A stretch of 29,146 bases of DNA from Sphacelaria rigidula (lineage: Eukaryota > Phaeophyceae > Sphacelariales). Of this stretch, positions 13,101-21,589 are shown piece by piece. The stretch's first letter is position 1. Each line of letters begins with the position of its first letter. The translations under genes were made by a program, and so were the position numbers. The notes under the pieces were generated by a model. The model was given only the letters and a program-made list of their open reading frames with translations, ran no database searches and was not told the DNA's origin. The stretch spans positions 1-29,146 of the forward strand of contig CAXNAA020000087.1 of the NCBI GenBank assembly GCA_964200075.2, written 5' to 3'.

Positions 13101-16100
13101 GGGGGTGTACTCACTAATGGTCTTGCATGCCGTTGTCATGAGACCATTGATCTCTCGCATCCCTACCAACCTGGGACGGAGCATGCGGGGTTTCGCCGCA
13201 CCGGGGGGGGGGCGTACTCATTCGTTGCTTGCCTTAGTCGTTTGACCATTGACCACGCATCCCTTTCGAGACGGAGCAAGACCACGCACCGGGGGGGGGG
13301 GGGGGGGGGGGGGGACGACGACGACGATTTGCTCACCTGACACACTCCAAAGATCGCGGCGGTTACGAACCGAACGGCGAGCGGCAACGCGGGCCAGAAG
13401 CCGTTGGTGGCCAAGAACGACAGCATCGCAAACGTGAACACCAGCATCATCCGCCAAATGCCGGGCCAAACGCCCTTGGGGTTGAGCTTGTTCTCCTCGA
13501 AGTACTGTGACGGAGAATGAGTGGGGAGTGACCAGCAATCGGAAACATGATCATGAGCGAGTGTTTTTTGTCCAGAAAAATAAAAATGGGGGGGAAAAAA
13601 AGAAGAGAAAAATTACGATGAAAATGACAGCACGTACGCAGAAAGGAAAACGAAGAGGAAGGATCACTCCACCTTTACCTGCAGGCGAACACGAAACACA
13701 AAACGCAAAACAGAGTACTGGCACAGGGGAAGCAAATGAAATGTTTCTGAGTTCTGGCGCGGCTGCTACGGACACGAGGTGGCCTGTTACCCTGATAGTG
13801 TCATATCCAAGTATATTACTAGTAATGGTACAAAATAAATGGTGGTCCCCGACACCGACGAGAAGGATCGAGAAAATGGACTTGGACAACATATGGTCGA
13901 TATAACAGCTGCTATAGAAAGAATTGTTTTGCATAAAGTGTAGGCATATTGCAACTATTGCATACCCTGGACAATACATGGTCAACGGTTGCAACAGACG
14001 AAAATGTACTGCGTGAAGCATGGGCATGTTGCTATCATTGCCGGCAGAAAATATACCGCGTAGAGTATAGGCATATTGCAACCGTTGTCGACCGGGCCTA
14101 CAATGGTTGCAATAGGCCTATACTTTACGCAGTATATTTTTTGTCCATTGCAACTATTGACCGTCCATTGTCCAGGGCGTGCAAACTTCCCAACGACGTT
14201 TTCGGGGCACATGGGGTCCGGCCCGTTCATGCTTGAATCCGGCGGCTGCGTCTTATGTACACGATCTGTACTTTGTTGGTCAATAATCCCACAGTGCACA
14301 CAGAGAGTATTAATACGCTGCATCATGTGACATATTTCGCCTCTTTTACAAGATCTCCAAGGGGTCACACGACAAAAAAAAAAGACGTTATGACCACGTG
14401 ATGCAACTCAGTTCGAGTACAGCATTCAATATGACCGTGGTAACCTCAAACACCACCCCCCCCTTTCACGAAATAAAAACATGCCCCGAATGATAATATT
14501 CATTAAGCTTGTTGGCAGCACTATATCAGTACCCTACCCTACACTACTGTGATGCATCTAAATCTACACATGTCCATACGGAATGTGTATGTTGCATGGG
14601 TATGTTGTAAGCCAAACCTCACCAACGGCAAGGTATCGCTTGCTTTCGACAGCTCTTCTCTCCCCATAGTGCCCTGTGTTTCTTTTCTGTGTCACTTTAC
14701 CGCGTCCACATCCACTTTCGATATCCAAAATTAAACTTGCAGTGCCATTCTACTCCAGGAGAAAATATGTATGAACAGCTCGATGAAATTTTTCGACGAT
14801 GTGTCGGGCGGGATACGTCTCACCCGTTGTCCGCGACAGTGTCTCATTGTATATTCTGCTGCTTCAAAATACCCAAATGTAGCGAACACCCTCCTGAGCA
14901 CACACGTATAGTGTTCCACACATGCACACGTTAGCTTCTGTCCAAAACGGTCAGGGCCTATTTGCGCGGGTTGGAAAAACACGGCCAGGAGCAAACCAAG
15001 CGTCCAAAAGAATCATGTTGGTCGGTCGCCTCGGCATCACGCGGCGGGATGATCCAACCAACATGTTGTAGTAGGGTCGAGCCTGGTGTACGGTAAGCAC
15101 GCCTCACCAGGCAAATTCTAGGGGGCCAGACAAAAGGCTGGATAGCCGAGCCGTAGGCAAAAGCACCCTGCAGCGTGTCCAATGATGGGCACCACCCTCG
15201 TATTCATGTGTCCAAGGTATCAGGATGTCACGCGTAGGTAGAATATATATTTTCTTCAATACTTGATCTCCATCTCTCCTTCGTGTTCAATTTCTCCCGC
15301 TCAAATCAGTCAGTCTGACCGTGATGTTCGACTTCCTTGCTTGGAATGAGATGTAGTGTCAGAGTAAGAGTCACCATCTGCATTACGATCTCTCTGCCAT
15401 ATTCAAGTTTACACTCGTATCTGACCAACTCTAAACAGACCTGCAGTCTTAGAATAGACTGAGATGAGATATGAAGCGGGAGTCATCGACGGGTCTGAGG
15501 CGGCATGACAACAGGCTAATATGCTCTTCGTGACAATGCTCCTCTTGGAGGCTTGCTTTGCTCTTCGCTATTCTTGTCAGTGTGGTAACACACGGCCCCG
15601 CCATGACTTCGTCAACATCCTCCTTCCACGAAACAAGGATTCACACCTTGCACTTGAGTTCATCACCTCTTTGATAAGAACCTTCCCGGAATTTCATTAC
15701 TTCATTCTAGTGTAAACACCGATATCCGGATCAATTGTGGGACTGACAGTCCCAACTGTCCCTAGCGTGCACAGAACACGCTTTTGTCAAAATCGGCATC
15801 TGCGCCGATTCGAGATCTGCCGACGCCACCCTTTGCGTAGGGAACGCTCCACGCCCCCCTTGGTCGAGGGTTCTCGGTATGCCTCAGGTTAGGGTTAGTG
15901 TCGGTTCGAAATAATTTGTTTCCGAGAAATGTCTTCATTGAACAAGTGGTGAACACACCTCACACATTGGTCCATTTGTACTACTCTCGTACATAACCCT
16001 AAACCCATCCTCCCTACGGGTCCGCCCGCCGTTCACAACCCTCCTCAATCTCACATAAGCCCTTCTGGGACCGGACCCGCACAAAACCGGAGTGTGGGGA

Positions 16101-19100
16101 TCTGGTCTGCACGCAGGGTCCATTTGTGAATCGGCATAAGTTTTTGTCATTTTTAGAGTCAAGATGATGCCGACTCGCAACGGGCCACCACCCTCTGTAA
16201 GCCCTTGGACCGCGAAGGAAGTCCATCTGGATCATGTATATTTCTCTTCAAGTGAATTTGACGACGAACCAATAAATGACCTACTCTCGCCGTCTCAAGG
16301 GGGAACCCTTTTGGGACCAGACTGGAATAACCGGTGGTGGGGCGGGGTCTAATCAGAAGAGACCATCACTCTTCAAGAAATCACTTTAGTAAAAAACGAC
16401 CGATGATTGGTTGCTGCGATACCACCCCCCTAAAAAAGTGTCAAAAAATCACTTTTGCAATAGTGGTTTTGTGACACCTCGAACGGGAACATAAAGCATC
16501 CCGTTGACAGGGGCATAATCGAAGTCGTGACAGACAAGTCGAGACAATCAAACGTGGACCTGAGGATCGCATTGCCCTCCAAAACCAAAACACACCGCTC
16601 TCTTCATTGCTGCTCATCAGCTGAGCATGCTATGCGCGACCTTGCTCAAATCGGTTCAGATTTCAGTGAGAAATGATGATTTGCGTGAGACGCGCGCACA
16701 GCACACGGTCAAAAACAGTCAGCAACAACACGTTTTCGGTTGCTATTTGACACGCATGCGGCCGCCTTTCATCCAATACTGGACGGATTTGCGTCAAACA
16801 AAGCCTTTCATGTGTGTAGATGATGAAGAGCTAGCGCTTGAGGTAATGCGCGTGAGTAGTGGATGTCTATCCGTTGTTTTTCGTGGCTCGGTGTGTCGGC
16901 GCTGTGCTGCCTCTGTGCGTCTTGTCCGCAGCGGTACAGAGATATTGGACTAACGGCCACTTCCAGAACCGCCACATTTTACACCTGTCCGCAGATCTCG
17001 GCTTCGATCGGGACAAAACTGCTCGTGGATAAGACGCAGCACTGGTCGTTGTGGGGGGCAATCACTTCTCCAAAAGTGCATTTTTGAAAAAGTGATCATC
17101 ACTTTTGATAAGACCTCGCCTGAGAGTCTTCTATGCATTGGTATCATTTTTACTTGAGAGCGACTGAAAAGTATGCCGATTCACAAATAGCTCCTGCGTG
17201 CAAACTAAGGGTTCAACCCTGGTGAGTGGGAGTCCGGTCGTAAGATTTAGGGACACCAGAGCTGATTACAGGGGGTGGTATATATCGTGATCCACGGGTC
17301 GAACACGCCTCCTCCCTCACCTTCCCCACACGCTGGCACATCTCTCGGTAAAAGCCAGACTCGTCTCCCTTATACGGCACAAACTCGCGGGTCACCAAAC
17401 TTCCGATTTCGAACTTGGGCAGCATCTGTACAAAAAAAAAGAGGAAACGCGCAGACACAAGATATTTGATTGAGTTGTCGCCGGAAGGGGACTTTCATTA
17501 CAATACGTTGAGGCTGTTGAACTTGATCGGACACAGCAGTATGTAATGCAAGGGGAACGCGTAAGTGGAGTGAATACGTTCGTAGACGGACAGTATGAGG
17601 TGGGATTTCGATCTCAGTCACGCCGAGGCACGTGTACCCTTACCTGTCACTTAAAATCGCACGTCGGACAGATCATGATCTGTTCAAAATAGGTGATCAA
17701 TGAAGACTCTCAAATTCGTTGGTCCAAAAACACACAATATGTGACCGCGGAGTCAGAAAAGCCTGAGCGCAACATTTGCACTACTCGGCATGCTCAGCGT
17801 CCGACGCTGTATGGAGCAAACATGGAAAGGGGGGCCAAATGATGCAGACCATGATCCGGATGAGTATGCTGAACAGACGTAATTTTCAGACGGATTATGA
17901 TGTGCCCGACGTGTGCAAAAAAGTCATGGCTTGTAGCTGTTTCGTACATCCTGATGGATCTTCGATATATACGCGGAAGTGGATGGACATAATTTGTGCT
18001 GTACTCACCACACACGCAGTAATGTAGAAAAAATGAAGATGAAATTATATTCTGACTCGAAACTGCTAATTTCACACTTCTCAGGCGTCTCGCCGTTGCT
18101 TTTGGTCATCCTCTTTCCAATTCAGTTCTTCTTGTCATCGTGTGAAAAGGTGATTCCTAGACAGACACTTATGGGCATCTGTCATTTCCATGCGGCAGTT
18201 CCCACATCAGCCCCCCCTTTCATGAACGTTTTGGGGACTTTCGTGGACGTAACATCATACGCCGGCTATCGGTTGGAATCTTGCCTTTTAATTCACTCTT
18301 CTTTCATATGTGTGGGGTCATCCTACTCACAATCGCCCGAAGCACATTTTCCGTGCATTTTGAACTGTGCTACAGAGGGTATGCACCGTTTTTTTCGGCA
18401 CCCACGAATTTGATGGGATCCTGGGGCCTCTTGTTCGTGAACCATACGAACTATCTCATGGTGTCGCCAACGTGAAGAGGTGATCCCTTGACGGACACTT
18501 GTGGGAATTTGTCCTTGTATGTGGTAGTTTCTACAATTGCCCTCGATCTACATTTTTCGCGTCTTTACCTTCTTCGTTCATTCATTTTTTCGTGGTTCTC
18601 CTCCTTCCCCCTCAAGTCTCTAGTTTTGTTCACATCTTTTTCTTGTTCCCAATCCCTTTATTTCAGGTCTCTCATTTTGCTCTTGCCACTCACTTATTTT
18701 TTTTCCCTGACTACCAACCAACGCTGTATTCTTCGTTTCTTTCATTTTCGTTGTGTCTGACCTTCGCAGGCTTTTCCGTGAACGGGTGGTACGATCGGAA
18801 CGCCTCCGTGGCGTCTCTACCAGCCATCAGCAGCACTACTTCCGATCCCCCTGGGTGCTTGTGAAGCCAACCTGGGAGGAATCACCCAACAACAATCAAG
18901 CAGAAGATCAACAAAAACAACAACAGACACAACACCAGCAGCAACGGCAACAACAAACGTTATTAACCCTTTTGGAACTCACAATGGAAGACTGATCATT
19001 CGCAATTGACGGTTTTTTAACAAGATATGGTTCATGATTCACAGTTCAGATGGAACAATATTCGCCCAATGCGTACTTTTCAGACCCGTGCGAGTGACAA

Positions 19101-21461
19101 GTGGAACAAAAGAATGTTTCTTAGACCACTTTGTATGGCAACCAATTCGTATTTGTACAAATATGAGGATTTCAGCCCGTTGAAATCCGATTTTCCCCCG
19201 TGAACTGATTTTTCGGACCTTAGTCCGTTGGGCAATGTTTTTCGCCTAGCTCGAAGGAAACCAGATCAATTCTCCGATTCTCCGGGCGCTGACTTTCGGT
19301 TCATCACCTTTCTGCTCAGATCAGGAAACTCCCGCATATCCCCCGAATCTGGGGCCCAAATCGGGGGAGATGCGGAAGTCTCAAGATCTGAGCAGAAAGG
19401 TGATGAACCGAAAGTCAGCGCCCAGAGAATCGGAGATTGATCTGGTTTCCTCAGAGGTGGGCGAAAAACGTTGCCCGACGGACTGGGGTTTGAAAAATCA
19501 ATCCACGGGGAAAAATCGGATTTAAACGGGCTGAAATCCTCATATTTGTGCAAATACGGATCGGTTACCATACAAAGTGGTCTTATTCACCGATGTGCCG
19601 TACCAGAACCGGGAACCCCTTGTTAGTTTTAATGGAATGTTTCACAGCGTTTTTGGTTTTTGTCGATTGATACAATTGGACACATTCATCCGTTGCGTGG
19701 TATGATTGGACAAACCTCACCCGACCTCTCCAGGCAGGACACTTTCCCTGCACCCGCCGCACGTGCTACTGGATTCTGCTTCGGTCGTCCATTATAAAAA
19801 TGGTTGCCGTCGGCCTCTTCTGTTTCCATTTTATCTTTCCTTTTCCCGAGAAATAATCCACCCCCAACATCCCAACCACCCATCCTCGAACAATATTTTA
19901 ATTTTTGAATTAAATCATTGATTTTTTCAATGTCATGAAACAAAATATTCTCCTCTTTGTCAGGGCTTCTCATAATGAGGCGTTTGGTCCGGAGACAGGA
20001 GGGTAGGGTTCTGAAAAGATATAGAGCAAATAAAATTATCTCGCGGGGAGAAGCGATCACCAACGGAAAAAAAAACGAGAGAAAGTTTCAGTCACATGAG
20101 CGGAAATTCGAAGAAATTAATTCAATACCCGTGACCTAAGGGTAACAACCAGATGGAAGCAATAAGCGATCCCTCGCGAGATGTTTTCTTCCAGTATGTT
20201 CTTCTCAGAGCCGGAGGCATCAGAGGACAGCCGAAAAAAAGTACCCGGCGTCGTATCGTCGAGAACATCGGGAAAAAAAAAGAAGAGAGAACAAATCTGA
20301 GAAAATTACCAGAGTATGCACCGTCACCAACTCACTCGTGATATCGTAGACCTTGTCATTGATGATAATCCACGCGCTTTCAGGCGTATTGTGCTTGGCA
20401 ACCTCCTGCGCGCACAGGAGAGACGATGGTTGAACGGGAGAAAAGTTGGTCGTTGAAGAGTGTGCGTTTTGCGGGAAAAGGATGATCAATTTTGATGATG
20501 GGGTTTGGAACGGCAACGTGTCACCCCTCCAGGGGGTGAAAATTATGGATAATGGCTTCCCGCTGCCCTACGGAAGAAGACCTATAACACAGTAAAGTAC
20601 GGTATGGTCAAAGCTGTGAGTTCAAGTGCATCGCCGCCGCCCTGTCGCTACTTGTATCATCTGCTCTCTCATGACACAGAGTAGTAGCAAGGAGAGAAAC
20701 GCTTTCGTTGTGTATGCCTTCACAAGGCAGAGCCGCGTTATATCAACATTTTCCATTTGTTTGTTGCGTTTGCTATGAGTGGGAGACCTACGGCTTTGTT
20801 TTCATCCGCACGACACGTCACGTCACGTCTACTGCTTCCGTGTCACTTCGACGATGCAGCGAACCCATGCATCAACCATAGCGAACCCATGCATAAACCA
20901 TAGGCGTTTTCTCGCATGAGACTTCACCCATGGACGGCGAGAGTATGTTATCTCCTAAATCAGCACTAAATTAACATGAAAAAATTATGCATGATCCAGA
21001 TGGACTACCCTCGCGGCCTAAGGGTTCAGGTGGACACTGTGATTCCATCGGATCATGACCCTGGTTTGCTCTACTACTCTCCTACCCACGATACCCCCCA
21101 TCCTGTCAAGGCTACATACGGGAGTGGCTCAGTATTTTCTTCCAGTCAACATGAAAGGTGTATCTACACGTATAAATGTATACTGTATTGTAATATTCCA
21201 AGAATGTTCCCGACAGTTGTCACGGTACCCGTGAACACCGTCGGATGACTAGTGAAGCCTAAATCCTTAGCCTGCCACCTGCGAGTAGATTGAGATTATG
21301 GTTATTGCTATGGTTTTTACAACTGTGAGAAAACATGCAATTGAAAGACATGTGAGGCCCCGCTCTTACCTGCCAAGTAAACTTGTTACCGCTGTCTACT
21401 ATCTCTTCGGCAGAGCTGGTGGCGTTGTCCCCGCCCCTGACACGGTGTCGAAGGCCATCAT
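3491..21461 (-). CDS. Front-end fatty acid desaturase with N-terminal cytochrome b5 domain (13 exons assembled; extreme N-terminus missing)
   Basis: Membrane desaturase expected to insert a double bond between an existing one and the carboxyl end of a polyunsaturated acyl chain, with electrons delivered by its fused cytochrome b5; such enzymes normally sit in the ER membrane. Joining the 13 exons gives 477 residues plus stop, close to the usual 450-520. Numbering from exon 0: cytochrome b5 about 25-90 with HPGG at 59-62 and second haem His at 82; histidine box HDCSH 190-194; QHVVGHH 226-232; third box QVTHH 413-417, whose Gln in place of His is the family hallmark. Hydrophobic segments flank box I and lie at about 314-361. 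All 12 introns are GT-AG and keep frame. ADPD, QKW, KTNGPVRVNPIS and the QHLY segment resemble delta-5 enzymes such as that of Mortierella (from memory); delta-4 or delta-6 activity cannot be excluded. The initiator Met is unresolved. Confidence 0.93.
3900..4031 (-). CDS. Desaturase exon 11: C-terminal cytosolic tail
   Basis: It encodes 44 residues, YHYPAIAPIIKEVCKKYGV to HIRHLKNMGQQ. HYP..AP.IK..C..YGV..........FW.A...H..HL is the usual C-terminal signature. The acceptor is CTACAACAG| and I place the donor at CAG|GTTCGT. If this intron is retained, the frame continues 25 residues to a TGA ending at 3822; that tail is not desaturase-like. Confidence 0.93.
4100..4128. repeat. (CA)n microsatellite
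   Basis: A run of 29 alternating C and A bases in desaturase intron 10. Confidence 0.95.
4494..4573 (+). repeat. G-run-associated repeat, dispersed copy
   Basis: GGGGAGCGTACTCATTTGTT to CGAGACAGAGCACCG closely matches 13203-13280 except for a short insertion. It lies in desaturase intron 10. Confidence 0.7.
4718..4860 (+). repeat. Dispersed repeat of about 140 bp, copy 1
   Basis: It matches 6014-6150 in the same orientation. Shared blocks are TTTCATGTCA, CCCACATT, AAACACGTCCC, AGTTCACA, CACTATAT and GCTTT...CCACAGGGG. It lies in desaturase intron 10. Confidence 0.65.
5180..5284 (-). CDS. Desaturase exon 10: histidine box III
   Basis: It encodes 35 residues, VKSCVDYCHDNSMVAFLSG then ALNYQVTHHLFPGVSQ. 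QVTHH is the QxxHH box that defines front-end desaturases, and LNYQ..HHLFP..SQ is conserved. The acceptor is CATGTCAG| and the donor is CAG|GTCAGT, phase 0. Confidence 0.97.
6014..6150 (+). repeat. Dispersed repeat of about 140 bp, copy 2
   Basis: Counterpart of 4718-4860, with TTTCATGTCACC, ACTTCCCACATTTCCCC, TTAAACACGTCCCGCTGCTC and TTTTCCACAGGGG. It lies in desaturase intron 9. Confidence 0.65.
6615..6698 (-). CDS. Desaturase exon 9: VSHVSTE segment
   Basis: It encodes 28 residues, VSHVSTECDYPLG through DEWAVSQ. NFQ-VSH across the junction is typical of front-end desaturases, as is DEW..xQ ahead of box III. The acceptor is CACTGCAG|. The donor CAG|GTATTT is weaker than the others. Phase 0 on both sides. 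Confidence 0.94.
7361..7740 (+). mobile_element. tRNA-derived SINE-like element, copy 1
   Basis: The 5' end resembles a tRNA. It has an A-box GGCTCAGTTGG at 7369-7379 and a B-box GGTTCAAATCT at 7412-7422. Between them is a stem AACC/GGTT around the seven-base loop TTGTGAC, which would present anticodon GTG (His). A tRNA-unrelated body of about 280 bp follows, then an A-rich tail. A second copy, in opposite orientation, is at 24040-24378 with high identity throughout. The element lies in desaturase intron 8, antisense to the gene. The peptide RDLNPRPNRHKVSRLP read from its complement is a by-product of the tRNA-like sequence, not a gene. Confidence 0.82.
7750..7855. mobile_element. MITE-like element, degenerate copy beside SINE copy 1
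   Basis: It begins TTAACCCTTACA and carries ATCGGATCATG, GTGAAATTGATGCCGGTTCAA and GACCTACTCTCGCCGTC, then ends in a mutated GGTTCAA. It is about 106 bp, the family length, and lies about 10 bases after the SINE's A-rich tail within intron 8. Confidence 0.7.
8196..8320 (+). repeat. G-run-associated repeat, diverged copies
   Basis: GGGGCGGGGGGATGTACTCA at 8196 and GGGGCGGGGGGTTCACTCA at 8231 start two units. The second continues TTGCCGTAGTCAT, AACCGTTGACC and CCAGAGCACGCCGGGTTTTC, matching 13098-13200 in order. Confidence 0.6.
8603..8747 (-). CDS. Desaturase exon 8: second transmembrane region
   Basis: After completing the split Met it encodes 48 residues: WTAKVFWAAW, a hydrophobic Leu/Phe/Val run and WYLAFNFQ. 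The donor is CAG|GTACGC, phase 0. The acceptor is CATAG|, with a weak pyrimidine tract. The alternative AG eight bases downstream would create an immediate stop, which supports the TAG acceptor. Confidence 0.92.
8882..9107. repeat. 45-bp minisatellite, about five diverged units
   Basis: Units start near 8882, 8927, 8972, 9018 and 9063. The consensus is roughly GGCTGCGWTGTATCGTGCAA followed by a GTCATTTTCCAATCAA block. The period is 45 to 46, so one frame gives a degenerate 15-residue repeat, but there are no other coding signs. It sits in desaturase intron 7. Confidence 0.8.
9830..9921 (-). CDS. Desaturase exon 7: cytosolic loop
   Basis: It encodes FRIQDLTDTFFGKTNG followed by PVRVNPISYYRWTE, a conserved cytosolic stretch after box II. 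The acceptor is TTTTTCCAG| and the donor is GGAAAT|GTGAGT. It ends in phase 2, and the split ATG codon is completed by the first G of exon 8. The preceding intron is only 388 bp. Confidence 0.94.
10310..10477 (-). CDS. Desaturase exon 6: histidine box II
   Basis: It encodes 56 residues starting HVVGHHIYTNVYGADPD. With the preceding Gln this makes QHVVGHH, the second di-iron box. Later come QKW and YQHLYLPPLYGILGLK, a conserved block and membrane segment of delta-5-like enzymes. The acceptor is CGTGTGCAG| and the donor is AAG|GTGAAG, phase 0. Confidence 0.97.
11952..12086 (-). CDS. Desaturase exon 5: histidine box I
   Basis: It encodes 45 residues beginning ALPLLHVMHDCSHTAFG. HDCSH is the HDxxH iron-binding box. 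The exon continues through MDFFAGANLTSWHYQ to the donor CAG|GTCAGG. The split falls exactly between the Gln and the first His of box II. The acceptor is TTACGGCAG|, phase 0 on both sides. Confidence 0.97.
13098..13290 (+). repeat. G-run-associated repeat, two adjacent units
   Basis: Each unit opens with a G run and GTACTCA (13098 and 13203). It continues with CTTGC..GCCGTTGTCA or CTTGCCTTAGTCGTT, then GACCATTGA, GCATCC and GACGGAGCA. The second unit ends in the 24-base G tract. Related copies are at 4494-4573 (GTACTCATTTGTTGCTTGCC, ATTGACCACGCATC, CGAGACAGAGCA) and, more diverged, at 8196-8320. Confidence 0.7.
13291..13314. repeat. G24 homopolymer tract
   Basis: Twenty-four consecutive G on the plus strand, so C24 in the desaturase pre-mRNA, beginning 23 bases after the end of exon 4. 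It is flanked by ACG repeats at 13315-13326. Confidence 0.95.
13337..13504 (-). CDS. Desaturase exon 4: first transmembrane region
   Basis: It encodes 56 residues that begin YFEENKLNPKGVWPG and continue into two hydrophobic stretches with Phe, Leu and Ala, ending GVCQ. This matches the first membrane-spanning pair that precedes histidine box I. The acceptor is CCGTCACAG| and the donor is CAG|GTGAGC, phase 0. The donor lies only 22 bases from a run of 24 C in the pre-mRNA. Confidence 0.94.
14052..14136. repeat. 32-bp inverted repeat within a cluster of related direct repeats
   Basis: Left arm 14052-14083 and right arm 14105-14136 are near-perfect complements (TATACCGCGTAGAGTATAGG against CCTATACTTTACGCAGTATA). 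Two more copies of the arm, in direct orientation, precede it near 13937 (AAGTGTAGGCATATTGCAAC) and 14008 (ACTGCGTGAAGCATGGGCAT). Lies in desaturase intron 3. Confidence 0.75.
16198..16305. mobile_element. MITE-like element, copy in intron 3
   Basis: It starts TAAGCCCTTGGACCGCGA, holds CATCTGGATCATGTATATTT, TTCAAGTGAATTTGA and GACCTACTCTCGCCGTCTC, and ends AAGGGGGAA. The termini are diverged. Fragments of the same family (GATGCCGACTC, GAATCGGCAT) lie just to the left at about 16125-16197. Confidence 0.7.
16835..17050 (+). repeat. Dispersed repeat of about 210 bp, copy 1
   Basis: Homologous to 23685-23897 along its length with many substitutions. It lies in desaturase intron 3. Both copies are followed by GTCGTTRYGGG, then a short self-complementary region (here AAAAGTG...CACTTTT around 17070-17105), so the unit may extend past 17050. 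Confidence 0.65.
17321..17425 (-). CDS. Desaturase exon 3: linker between cytochrome b5 and desaturase domain
   Basis: It encodes 35 residues starting MLPKFEIG, the conserved linker after cytochrome b5, and ending FYREMCQRVGK. The pattern 'aromatic-Tyr...Arg-Val' before a YFEEN-type continuation is usual in this family. The acceptor is TTGTACAG| and the donor is AAG|GTGAGG, phase 0. The initial ATG is an internal Met, not a start codon. The following intron is the longest, 3816 bp. Confidence 0.93.
18146..18543. repeat. Diverged direct repeat, 332-bp spacing
   Basis: AAGGTGATTCCTAGACAGAC near 18146 recurs as GAGGTGATCCCTTGACGGAC near 18478. ACACTTATGGG and ACACTTGTGGG follow, and similar sequence extends for about 65 bases. 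In desaturase intron 2. Confidence 0.5.
18762..18871 (-). CDS. Desaturase exon 2: cytochrome b5 haem-binding core (HPGG)
   Basis: The acceptor CCTCCCAG| is followed by GT, which completes Ser, then WLHKHPGG. The HPGG haem motif is followed by MAGRDATEAFRSYHPF, where the second axial His falls at the usual spacing. The donor is AAG|GTCAGA, phase 0. Just upstream in the pre-mRNA is a U/G-rich tract (complement of the CAA-rich stretch at 18892-18959) that may act as the polypyrimidine region. Confidence 0.95.
18892..18959. repeat. CAA/CAG-rich low-complexity tract
   Basis: CAACA-type repeats on the plus strand. The complement is a U/G-rich tract ahead of the exon 2 acceptor, so it may serve that splice site. 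Confidence 0.7.
19123..19582. mobile_element. 460-bp foldback (long inverted repeat) element in intron 1
   Basis: Two arms of about 220 bp each are inverted copies of one another. The outer ends are AGACCACTTTGTATGG and its complement, and the centre lies near 19353 around GGGGCCC. By eye the arms agree at most positions, with scattered substitutions and few gaps. Arm blocks such as TGACTTTCGGTTCATCACC and ATATGAGGATTTCAGCCCGT are intact on both sides. No transposase frame is present. In the desaturase pre-mRNA it would fold into a long double-stranded hairpin. No clear target-site duplication was seen. Confidence 0.85.
20336..20405 (-). CDS. Desaturase exon 1: cytochrome b5, first half
   Basis: Reads EVAKHNTPESAW then IIINDKVYDIT, the classical N-terminal half of a cytochrome b5 fold in desaturases. 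The acceptor is GCGCGCAG| and the donor is ATCACGA|GTGAGT. It ends in phase 1, with the split Ser codon completed by the next exon. The preceding intron is 964 bp and the following one 1464 bp. Confidence 0.93.
20858..20901. repeat. 22-bp tandem duplication
   Basis: AGCGAACCCATGCATCAACC plus AT at 20858-20879 is repeated with one change at 20880-20901. It lies in the intron between desaturase exons 0 and 1. Confidence 0.85.
20970..21028. mobile_element. MITE-like fragment
   Basis: TGATCCAGATGGACTACC followed by GCGGCCTAAGGGTT matches one half of the roughly 105-bp family in the orientation of the 25462-25570 copy. The GATGCCGATTC half is missing. It lies in the intron between desaturase exons 0 and 1. 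Confidence 0.6.
21370..21461 (-). CDS. Desaturase exon 0: linker leading into cytochrome b5
   Basis: This exon supplies a polar, Gly/Asp/Ser-rich linker that ends in GNKFTWQ, after which CAG|GTAAGA is a strong donor. KFTWQ joined to EVAKHN of the next exon restores the standard start of a cytochrome b5 domain in front-end desaturases. The 5' boundary is uncertain. I used the acceptor CCCCAG| before 21461, which leaves a phase-1 junction to an unseen upstream exon. The same frame stays open to an ATG at 21555, but that extra stretch is strongly pyrimidine-rich and looks like intron. No Met occurs within the exon itself. Confidence 0.75.
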
Positions 21462-21589
21462 CTGGGGCGTTTTCGTTCGTGTTGTTTGAAAACAACGGTA
21501 ACAACAAAGCAGGAGAGAATAAGAAAAAAACGAGAAAAGAGAGAGAAACGATCACAAGAAAAAGTGTGGTTTTTGATGATTACATCTCA

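Noticed and set aside
18488-18864. Long hydrophobic plus-strand frames rich in Phe, Leu and Ser
   Set aside because: They translate a T/C-rich tract, and their end overlaps desaturase exon 2 in antisense.
19266-19571. A 101-codon frame and its plus-strand partner at 19228-19440
   Set aside because: Both are translations of the two arms of the foldback element, so their similarity to each other reflects the inverted repeat.
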